In this document: in pieces, positions 56,617-64,000 of the stretch
How the letters are laid out: the number at the start of each line of letters is the position of its first letter
Numbering within the stretch: position 1 is the stretch's first letter
From: Flectonema sp. DT1601
Lineage: Eukaryota; Euglenozoa; Diplonemea; Diplonemida; Diplonemidae
Direction of reading: 5' to 3'
DNA: 64,000 nt
Assembly (NCBI GenBank): GCA_964019425.1
Contig: OZ025839.1
Location: 536,001-600,000, forward strand
Position numbers and translations under genes: made by a program
Notes under the pieces: generated by a model
Seen by the model: the letters and a program-made list of their open reading frames with translations, nothing else
Told to the model about the DNA's origin: nothing
Databases searched by the model: none

Positions 56617-59600
56617 ATGCAAAATCCTGCAAAGAAAAAGAAATCACTTCATAATTTGCATGCTGTTCGTCCGAAGGAAGACAGCAGTGAAGGGGAGTTG
56701 AAGTCTTCAGAATTAACATTAAAATCAAAGCACTCAGTTCAAAAGGAACTTGAAGCCTTAAAAGGTTTAAAGAGGGTAACAGGGAAATGTAGTTCAAGTT
56801 CTAATGAACTGTCAAGTTTAAAGGCTGCGCCTAAGTCTACAAAAAAGCCACCGTTGGCACCAAAAAAGCAGCCCATCAGCGGTAAAGAAAACATTGATTC
56901 GAACACCAATCAACCAACACCTGACACGACAAGCTCTGTTTCTTGTGATCCAAAACTAACTGAGAGTACTGCACTTGGAGACCTGTCACTGCTGATGGGT
57001 AAGAAGTCTCCCTCAGCCTCAGGGTCTTTTAATTCTATTCCTTCAGATGCACCTGTTGAGACAAAGGCAGTAACACAGTCAGGAGGTTCTGAACCCCTAA
57101 AAAACCCGTCGTCAAAGTCTGTTACAAAACCTTCTAAGAAAGCAGCACCAAAGAAAGCGAGGGGGACAACACCACCGCCGTTGGCTGTAAAAAAGCAACT
57201 CACAGAGGGCAGCGTTCCAACCAATACTAATAAAGTAACTTCTTCAACGAATTCTGCTCTCAGTGACTTGCAAGTTGTAGCTGGAGAGTCAAAACCGACT
57301 AACAGCACCGCTGCACTTGGAGACTTGGCACTGTTGATGGGCTCTAACTCAACAAGTACTTCAGACCTGTTAAAAGAAACAAAGACGGACTTAACACCTG
57401 CGACATCACAGACTGGAGATTCTGAACTAGTCAAAACCCCGACATCAAAGTCTGTTACGAAACCTGTAAAGATAACAACACCAATGAAGACAAGAACAGG
57501 AGATGGTGAAAAGAATGTGACGCCTCGTAAAGGAACACCAAAGAAAGTAAAAGATGTAAATAATAAAAGTAACGATGTTCCAGTCCCACAAAAGAAGATG
57601 GAGGGTTCAGTGACAACTCCAAGAAAACAACCACCGAGAGATAATCAAAGGGAAGCTGACAATGTTCGCAAGCAGTTGTCTGCAACTACTACTAAAAAGG
57701 GAAGTGTCGGAAGTCATCCAAAACCATCACTCAACTCTAGGGATGATCTTAATCAAACAACACCTCGGAAAGGGAGCTCAAATCCTCAAATTGGTGTCAG
57801 TAATTCAAAGGAAGCTTCAGTCAGTACACCCAAAAAAGGATTGATATGCCATCCTTCTCAGTCGTCATCAACTCATCTGACAACACCCAAATTAGGAAGT
57901 GATCTAAGAACTCCGAGTGCTCCTTCTAAGAGACCTTCTACTCCTAAACAAGAACACGTAATAAACTCAACTCCACAGCTAAGTGGAAGTCATCTAACTA
58001 TTGCTCGGGAGGGTAGTGCAAAGTCTGGAAAGGACACTTCAGTTGGAACCCCCAAAGTCCTGAAGCAAACAGTACCACTGGCAGCAAAGGTCTCGGCGCA
58101 ATCTACTCCAAGGCAGGGAAGTGCTTCAAGACCTCAGCAGGCGATTGGCCAAACATTTACTTCATCTCAGAGTAACCCAACAACTCCAAAACAATCAGAC
58201 GATGGGCGGGAAGTAAAACAACCAGACGATGGGCGGGAAGTAAAACAAACTGGGAGCGCTGCGACAATTTCTGAAACAGCAGCAAAGCAGAGCCTAAAGG
58301 AATGTACTACCACTACAGAGACCTTTTCAAAGACGCTAACACATCGCACTACGGAGAAAGAACAGAAGCAAACTAGTACAACAAAGAAGCCTTCTGATAA
58401 ACTTCCAGAAAAGAAATGCTGTTCGGAAATTCCAAAAAGTGAGAATGTATCCGACGAGTTGAAGACGATCGATACGACATTAAAGAGTTGTCTTGAAGGT
58501 GAGAAACAGCAAATCACTTCCAAGAGCCAACCCACTACTCTGAAGCCAGTAGAAAAGAAAAAAAGGGGAAGGCCACCATCCACAGCGGGAAAACGTGCAG
58601 CGAAACCAGCAAAAAAACTGTCGTCATGTAGAGTTGTACCTGTTGAGGTGGTGCCTGAGTTTTCTTCATTTACAGAAAGTATTGTAATAAAACATCTTCC
58701 ATGTTATTCAAGAGTATCAAGTTTACAAGAATCCCTCGTCAAACTCTGGAGAGAGTGTCCTGACAATGTGATGGTGATAACAACATCGTCTTCTTACTAC
58801 ACAAGTTCGATTCCGGGTGTTGTCATGATGCTGTACATGCACTCTAGATGGCTTGAAATAGTCTACTGGGATGTGACAACTAACGGATCCAACAGCAAAA
58901 CTAGACTTTCTGGAGTTGAAGCCAACAAGTCATTAGCTATTGGGTCACTGAGAGAAGCTGCTGCGGTGTCAATAAAGAAATTCGGAGAAATCAGAATTGG
59001 ATGCATATGCCCAGAGAAGATCACTTTAGTAGGAAAGTTTATCGCAGATCAATGCGGCTTCGTACGGAAATCCGCTTTGTTGGCAATCTACCCAGAGGCT
59101 ATGGCATTGGAGTACGTGGATCCGGAGTCGACTTTTTACTCTCCGAGATCGCCTGGTCAGATTGCAGGTTTTCGACCAAAGTTATCGAATGTCATAAAGA
59201 CTCATGAGGCTGTAATCCTACAGTTACCAAGTAAGTCTTCAATTGTTATCAGATTGGTATCGCATCTTAGTGACTCGTTAAAACAGTCATTCGATAAGAT
59301 GGCAATTAAGCCTCAGGCTTCTGACTCAACCCAATCGGAACCCGAATTCACTTTCATTGCAGCAGTTCTTAATCAAAATACGATTGTTGGAACCCTCACA
59401 GCCATTGATAGTTCCCTCCATCACATATCAGTGCTCAAACAGTATCAAAAAAAGGGAATTGCTACCCTTCTCTTGGTAACTTTTGAATCGCTATTCGCGT
59501 ACAATGAGACAATGTCAGTAACGAAGTCCAGTTCGACTCCTGCTAGAGGATCTTTTTTGAAGAAGATTGGATTTACAAAGGATGTGGATGGCGTTTATAC

Positions 59601-60474
59601 TAAAGAACCTCCAGTGCAGGATCCGCCCAAAGCATACGAACCGATTGTTTGCGAATTATATGAGAAGGCATGTCTGGAATTAAAAAATCAAACATCTGCT
59701 AAGAAATCATCGAAGACTGCTCCAAAACAAAAACGAAACTCAGAAGATACTGATCAGGTAATCAAACGACCCAAACAGTCAGCTGGCAATCCAACAGCTG
59801 CTACAAAACAAAAGCGAAAAGCTGAAAAAAGTGCTGACGGTAACCCAATTAAGCGACCACAAAAAGCAACTACTAAAAAAGCAACTAAGGCAGCGAAGAA
59901 ACCCGCAGCCAAAAAAGCAGCTCCGAAGAAGAGTGCTGTGGCGAAGATAATAAAAAAAACAAAAGAAGTGACGGAGGATGAGGCTGCAAGGCAGCTGACT
60001 CCCAAAACATTTCCATTTTCGGAGTTGCAAAAACTGAATACTGAACAAGACAAGTCTGCAACAGAGAACGTGACAGGCTTTCGAACTTTATCAGCAGAAG
60101 AAAGCGAGTGTATTGAAAAACTTCTAATGAACATGAAAGCTGCTTCTGCCGACATGTCATCTGAGAACCTCCTCAATCTCATTGCGTTATCACTTCTTTT
60201 AAATGGAGTACCAACATGTAGAATTAAGAAAGACGTTGTTAAGCGATTCCAATTATTACTTCGATCAATTGTTGACAGCTGTAAACCGAAACATCCTCAA
60301 CTTTGTCTCCTTCCGAAGTCTGGTTGTGTTGATAATCTGTGGTGGGATCTTTTTGATTTAATTAAAGGGAAATCTGATGACTCAAACTATCAACTTGCAT
60401 CTGTTCTTGACGAGTCATCTTCCAGTACCGTATTGAGAGATTGGGTTTGGTCCATAGTCAGCTCTATTGATTGA
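56617..60474 (+). CDS. AT-hook protein with a GNAT acetyltransferase domain and histone-H1-like tail
   Basis: A single exon of 1285 residues. Residues 1-640 are disordered, rich in Lys, Ser, Thr and Pro, with many TPRK/TPKK-type Cdk-like motifs. An AT-hook core RGRP lies at 650-653 (KKRGRPPSTAGKR), pointing to binding of AT-rich DNA. A globular region follows, and about 900-1000 holds a GNAT domain: EFTFIAAVLNQNTIVGTLT, the acetyl-CoA loop QYQKKGIAT (from 942) and FLKKIGFTK. Near 1080-1110 is a Lys/Ala/Pro stretch (KKPAAKKAAPKKSAVAK) like the tail of histone H1. The C-terminal 170 residues are globular and unrecognised. Together these suggest a nuclear acetyltransferase acting on chromatin; the substrate is unknown. 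It does not look like Gcn5, as there is no bromodomain. Confidence 0.82.
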   Translation: MQNPAKKKKSLHNLHAVRPKEDSSEGELKSSELTLKSKHSVQKELEALKGLKRVTGKCSSSSNELSSLKAAPKSTKKPPLAPKKQPISGKENIDSNTNQPTPDTTSSVSCDPKLTESTALGDLSLLMGKKSPSASGSFNSIPSDAPVETKAVTQSGGSEPLKNPSSKSVTKPSKKAAPKKARGTTPPPLAVKKQLTEGSVPTNTNKVTSSTNSALSDLQVVAGESKPTNSTAALGDLALLMGSNSTSTSDLLKETKTDLTPATSQTGDSELVKTPTSKSVTKPVKITTPMKTRTGDGEKNVTPRKGTPKKVKDVNNKSNDVPVPQKKMEGSVTTPRKQPPRDNQREADNVRKQLSATTTKKGSVGSHPKPSLNSRDDLNQTTPRKGSSNPQIGVSNSKEASVSTPKKGLICHPSQSSSTHLTTPKLGSDLRTPSAPSKRPSTPKQEHVINSTPQLSGSHLTIAREGSAKSGKDTSVGTPKVLKQTVPLAAKVSAQSTPRQGSASRPQQAIGQTFTSSQSNPTTPKQSDDGREVKQPDDGREVKQTGSAATISETAAKQSLKECTTTTETFSKTLTHRTTEKEQKQTSTTKKPSDKLPEKKCCSEIPKSENVSDELKTIDTTLKSCLEGEKQQITSKSQPTTLKPVEKKKRGRPPSTAGKRAAKPAKKLSSCRVVPVEVVPEFSSFTESIVIKHLPCYSRVSSLQESLVKLWRECPDNVMVITTSSSYYTSSIPGVVMMLYMHSRWLEIVYWDVTTNGSNSKTRLSGVEANKSLAIGSLREAAAVSIKKFGEIRIGCICPEKITLVGKFIADQCGFVRKSALLAIYPEAMALEYVDPESTFYSPRSPGQIAGFRPKLSNVIKTHEAVILQLPSKSSIVIRLVSHLSDSLKQSFDKMAIKPQASDSTQSEPEFTFIAAVLNQNTIVGTLTAIDSSLHHISVLKQYQKKGIATLLLVTFESLFAYNETMSVTKSSSTPARGSFLKKIGFTKDVDGVYTKEPPVQDPPKAYEPIVCELYEKACLELKNQTSAKKSSKTAPKQKRNSEDTDQVIKRPKQSAGNPTAATKQKRKAEKSADGNPIKRPQKATTKKATKAAKKPAAKKAAPKKSAVAKIIKKTKEVTEDEAARQLTPKTFPFSELQKLNTEQDKSATENVTGFRTLSAEESECIEKLLMNMKAASADMSSENLLNLIALSLLLNGVPTCRIKKDVVKRFQLLLRSIVDSCKPKHPQLCLLPKSGCVDNLWWDLFDLIKGKSDDSNYQLASVLDESSSSTVLRDWVWSIVSSID

Positions 60475-61353
60475 TGGGGTGAGTTTTCTTTTTTTTTATA
60501 ATTATACTTTTACAGTTTGTATTCTGGTTTCACACAAAAAAAAAAAAATGAAACCAAAAAAAAAAAAAAAACTTTTTTTTTTTGTCTCTTTATTTGAAAG
60601 ATAGTCGAATCTAAAACTCGTATATCTTCCCTCTTTATAATTCACTTTTTTTTTTATTGTCTTCCTCTCTTAATCTCGTGATATCAGCAACATACTATGT
60701 GACGGGTTACATTTTATTACCTGTATTTGTTCTTAGAGGTACTGACTTAACATTCAACATAAATAAAGATGTTATATTTGGTATTATTTCATTCTTTTCT
60801 TTTTTTAATGTCCTGATAGTTGACCATCAAATACTGATCGGGTTCACCAAGGGCTCACTCAGCCGTTCTTGTCGTTTGCGCAATTTGAATGCTGTTTTTC
60901 TATTTTTCTTTTTATTTTTCTTCCTCCCTAAAAAGGTTGTTATGAAACCAATCTCGTGGTATCAGCAATATACTACGTGATTGGTTACATTTTTATTTAC
61001 CTGTTCTTGCTTTCTCAGGGCTCACTCAGCCGTTCTTGTCGTCTGCGCAATTTTAATGCGCCATTTAGATTATATTTATAATTTAGTTTTCTTTCCATTC
61101 GAAAGAACATTTGAAAAAGTTGTGTAGTATTTTACACATTTTTTGTGATTGAAATGTCTGAAATAGCAGCGCAAACTAATTGCGCTTCTTATTCCAAAAG
61201 AAAGGTAGATGTTTTTACATTAAAAAAACAAATTATTTCGTGTGATTTCCACACCAATCTCTTATAATACTCTGTCGTTTATGATTAACTTTATCCTAAC
61301 GTTGAATTGGTTAATAATTAGTACATATTTATTTCATTGTTTTATAGGCAATC
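60475..61353. other. Intergenic region with an internal duplication
   Basis: No intact gene seen. A/T tracts follow the stop. Two diverged segments are each present twice (60675-60722 with 60953-61003, and 60851-60893 with 61018-61062). The sequence ttcattgttttatag ends at 61347, six bases before the next ATG. Confidence 0.6.
60675..61062 (+). repeat. Diverged two-part direct repeat, possibly an old gene fragment
   Basis: Block A (starting ctcgtgatatcagcaacata) recurs at 60953, and block B (starting gggctcactcagccgttctt) at 61018. The second copy lacks about 110 bases between the blocks. In one frame both A copies read alike (LVISATYYVTGYI and LVVSAIYYVIGYI) and so do both B copies (SLSRSCRLRN), so this could be a decayed duplicated exon. 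Confidence 0.55.
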
Positions 61354-62243
61354 ATGGAGCACAGCGCTAGCTTCACGTCGACAGGTAGTAATGAAGTTCG
61401 GATAAAACGTCGGAGGCCTGAAAGATCAAATGAAAAGAGTACGAAAGTAGCAATTAGAAAGTTATTGGAACAAACAGTTGAAAGGACTGAGAAGGTGACA
61501 ATTAATTATTGCAAGTCGGTGAAAGAATTTGTTGAAAGGTGGGATTCGAGATTGCAAGATGTCTTAAAACATAAACCTCCTGAAATGCCACCTCCAGATT
61601 CCGACGAAGAAGATGAACCCACCGAAGAGAAATCATCCATTGTAACGACTCCGTTTCCTGATGACGAAACTTTTTTACATTTCCTAACAGTCAGTGAAAC
61701 TGATGCTCTTGAGTGGATTGAACTACTTCGTGATATTGAACTTTGGATTATTCTCCACACCAAAGCTATAGATGGTTCCTTTGGAGGTAGAATCCAAAGA
61801 GACATGTTAACATTCTTAAACTGTTTCGTCGCTGCAGTGTCTGATGACTATTCTATGGTATGATTTACTTTTATTAAAAAAAACTACTAACTCTTTTGAG
61901 TTTGAAAAAAAAAAAACCAACCAATCAAAAAACCAAAAACAGAAAACTGTTTACATGACGAGAAAAGCAGAAGTAGAATCTTGGTCAATAAAACACAAGT
62001 ACTGCCACTCAGGTATACTTTCAGTCCAATCTGAGACGGTAAAAATTTGGGAATTGCTCGAAACGTTCTACAGGTCCCTTCATCACGTATGTTTAATTGT
62101 AGTCTAAAACCAACATTACTTTTATATTAGTATTATTATGGGGAAAAAAAAAAAAAAAATAACAGAAAACACTTATGTTGTACGCATGGCTCAGAGACAG
62201 AGAAGCAAAACTTTTCCAGCCAGTAGATGTTGTTGGGATGTGA
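61354..62243 (+). CDS. PA28/REG-type proteasome activator
   Basis: Three exons (61354-61857, 61943-62086, 62166-62243; introns of 85 and 79 nt with A-rich acceptors) give 241 residues, the normal size for PA28. The N-terminus is basic (IKRRRPERSNEKSTK), which may act as a nuclear signal as in PA28 gamma. An acidic Pro-rich loop (PPEMPPPDSDEEDE) follows. The signature region IELWIILHTKAIDGSFGGRIQ aligns with the family's LWV.L..P.IEDGNNFGV.IQ. The later exons supply the last helices (YMTRKAEVESWSIKH, WELLETFYRSLHHKTLMLYAWLRDRE). PA28 rings cap the 20S proteasome and open its gate without ATP. The activation loop is not identical to the animal consensus, so assignment rests on the overall pattern and size. 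Confidence 0.8.
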
Positions 62244-62619
62244 GCGTCAGTTGGCATCAACGGGGCTACGATAATTTCAGCTGAAATGGACACGTTTTTT
62301 TGACGTCTCTATTCACTTTCTGTCTCAAAGAGACGTGAGGAGTTCAAAGTTGACTCCTCACTTAAGGTAGGATTCTGTTAGCTGGTGGACATGAGTTGCT
62401 TTATCCTCATCCTTTCTTTTATGTTTTTAGTATTCTGTACATCATCCGACAACTCTGTAGTCACAATGAATAGTCAACAGGTAGTATTATTAATTTACGT
62501 AGTATTAGATTAACAGGTACAGAAGTGAGTTATGGGAGTTGAGTTTTCTTGTTGTAGTGAAACGTGTGAAAAGTATTCATCAAACAATCACAAATAGGAA
62601 AAAGAAATCCAAATACAAC
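62244..62619. other. Intergenic region before ALG2
   Basis: No gene seen. T-rich acceptor-like sites end at 62430 (atgtttttag) and 62557 (gagttttcttgttgtag), the latter 62 bases before the ATG. Confidence 0.55.
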
Positions 62620-64000
62620 ATGTCTTGCTGTTGTTGTTTTGTAACTATTGCTGGAGTAGCGACAGTTATTGCGTTGATTGTGTTGATAATCTCAAGGTGG
62701 AGATGGGGAGGAAAACAGACAAAGTCAGGTGAAGGTTTAAGAATCGCATTTTTACACCCCGACTTGGGAATTGGTGGAGCCGAGAGACTTGTAATTGACG
62801 CAGCAGTAGCACTTCAGAATAATGGTCATCAAGTTACGATGTACACAGCCCATCATAATCCAGGTCACTGTTTTATAGAAACCAAAGATGGAACACTTGT
62901 TGTGAAGGTGGCAGGTGATTGGCTTCCAAGACATATTCTGAGAAAGGGACACGTTCTGTTTGCAACACTTCGAATGTTATATTTAAGTATTTCATTCTTA
63001 CTGTTCGGAAGTAGAGTCGATGTTGTTATTATTGATCAGGTTTCACTACCTCTTCGATTGTTGAGAGTTCTGGCACCTCAATTACCATCTTTGTTTTACT
63101 GTCATTTTCCTGACAAACTTTGTGACGCAACACTAAATACTGGTAGAAGGTCGTTAGTCAGAAAGTTGTACCGTTTTGTGTTTGATTCTCTGGAAGAGTT
63201 TTGTTTCAGTTCAGCTTCTTGCGTTGTATTCAACAGTAATTTCACAAAGGAGACCACAACAACAACGTTTCCATCACTGAAAGCTACAGTAGCTAAGGAC
63301 AAGTCAGATATATTATATCCACCACTAAACTGTTCTAATCTGTCGAAGGAGCCTGAGAACAATGGAAATCGACTCGCAGAATGCAACTTGGAAAACTCAG
63401 TTGCCGTAGTCTCCATAAACCGATTTGAGGAAAAGAAGAACATCTCTCTCGCCATTGAGTCTTTTACTACCGCTGTAACACAAGTATCGGAAGGAAAAAT
63501 TAAACTTCCTTCTGGGAAGGATGCATCAGATATGAAACTTGTGCTTGCCGGAGGGTACGATCCACGTCTCAGTAATAATGTGGAGTACTTTAAAGGTTTA
63601 CAAACTGCTGCTAAGAATTCTCCGTACAGCTCTCAGATTACTTTTTTAACATCTTTCACGGAGTATGAAAAATATTTCTTATTAAAGCACGCGAATGTAC
63701 TCCTGTACACACCCACTGCTGAACATTTCGGAATAGTTCCCCTTGAAGCAATGTATTGTGGAGTACCAGTAGTAGCAGTTAATGCAGCAGGTCCATTGGA
63801 AACGGTTCTTCATGGTAAGACTGGGTTCTTGCAACCTCCAACAGCTGTGAACTTCTCTGAGGGTATTATTTCCGTCATTACGCATTCTGATATTTCGAAA
63901 ATGTCAGCTGAGGCGACATCACATGTTCAGAGTAACTTCACTCTCGAAGCTTTCGCATTCAATCTTCAGAAGCATCTTCGTTCTGCTGTTGAAATGAGAT
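62620..64000 (+). CDS. ALG2: Alpha-1,3/1,6-mannosyltransferase ALG2 (cut by the right edge)
   Basis: An open frame of 460 codons runs from ATG 62620 off the end of the window. ALG2 adds the second and third mannoses to the dolichol-linked oligosaccharide on the cytosolic face of the ER, for N-glycosylation. After an N-terminal Cys cluster and membrane helix (FVTIAGVATVIALIVLIIS), the GT4 sequence has all family landmarks: IAFLHPDLGIGGAERLVIDA, TAHHNPGHCF, GDWLPR, DQVSLPLRLLR, LFYCHFPDKL, SLEEF and VVFNSNFT. The retaining GT4 EX7E motif is intact (EHFGIVPLE). A low-similarity insertion separates LYPPLNCSNL from VVSINRFEEKKNISLAI. Only the C-terminus is missing. Confidence 0.95.
   Translation, partial: MSCCCCFVTIAGVATVIALIVLIISRWRWGGKQTKSGEGLRIAFLHPDLGIGGAERLVIDAAVALQNNGHQVTMYTAHHNPGHCFIETKDGTLVVKVAGDWLPRHILRKGHVLFATLRMLYLSISFLLFGSRVDVVIIDQVSLPLRLLRVLAPQLPSLFYCHFPDKLCDATLNTGRRSLVRKLYRFVFDSLEEFCFSSASCVVFNSNFTKETTTTTFPSLKATVAKDKSDILYPPLNCSNLSKEPENNGNRLAECNLENSVAVVSINRFEEKKNISLAIESFTTAVTQVSEGKIKLPSGKDASDMKLVLAGGYDPRLSNNVEYFKGLQTAAKNSPYSSQITFLTSFTEYEKYFLLKHANVLLYTPTAEHFGIVPLEAMYCGVPVVAVNAAGPLETVLHGKTGFLQPPTAVNFSEGIISVITHSDISKMSAEATSHVQSNFTLEAFAFNLQKHLRSAVEMR

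Overview
The window is nuclear DNA of a protist, most likely a phagotrophic or osmotrophic flagellate. It is AT-rich, full of A/T homopolymers (one of 63 T), uses the standard stop codons, and its genes carry short GT-AG introns. I count 19 protein genes. Eighteen lie on the + strand; the only minus-strand candidate sits inside an intron of a + gene. Most + genes have a T-rich tract ending in AG just upstream of the ATG, whereas the acceptors of introns inside coding regions are A-rich (typically aaaacag or aacaacag). One-way gene order plus a pyrimidine-tract AG before the ATG recalls euglenozoan polycistronic transcription with spliced-leader trans-splicing. No spliced-leader RNA is visible here, so this remains an inference.

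Layout: 1-824, the 3' end of an unknown helical protein; 945-4563, a five-exon protein with a Mind-bomb-repeat-like domain; 6210-9669, AP-4 epsilon with a 685-nt intron carrying an antisense ORF; 10962-15279, a Q-rich protein with 80 consecutive Gln; 16115-18502, a membrane-anchored GH18 chitinase; 19273-20117, a Tim17/22/23-family protein; 20934-23034, a TM9SF nonaspanin; 23691-31055, a giant coiled-coil protein with adhesin-like beta repeats; 31335-32796, a THH1/TOM1-like seven-helix membrane protein; 34913-37531, a membrane-anchored GH5 cellulase; 38849-43417, an F-box/vWA protein; 43918-45084, a CCCH/RRM protein; 46124-46633, a small membrane coiled-coil protein; 47077-47793, an ankyrin-like protein; 48418-56114, a four-exon TPR/IQ protein with 25 IQ motifs; 56617-60474, an AT-hook/GNAT protein; 61354-62243, a three-exon PA28-type proteasome activator; 62620 to the right edge, the ALG2 mannosyltransferase.

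The most striking biology is the pair of surface enzymes. The chitinase and the cellulase come from unrelated catalytic families, yet share the same C-terminal cassette: two Cys-rich CBM1-like modules, a conserved Cys/alpha-beta domain, one transmembrane helix and a short acidic tail. This suggests a reusable module that displays polysaccharide-degrading enzymes on the plasma membrane or in the food vacuole. AP-4 epsilon, TM9SF and ALG2 belong to the secretory pathway such proteins would use, but their proximity here is probably incidental.
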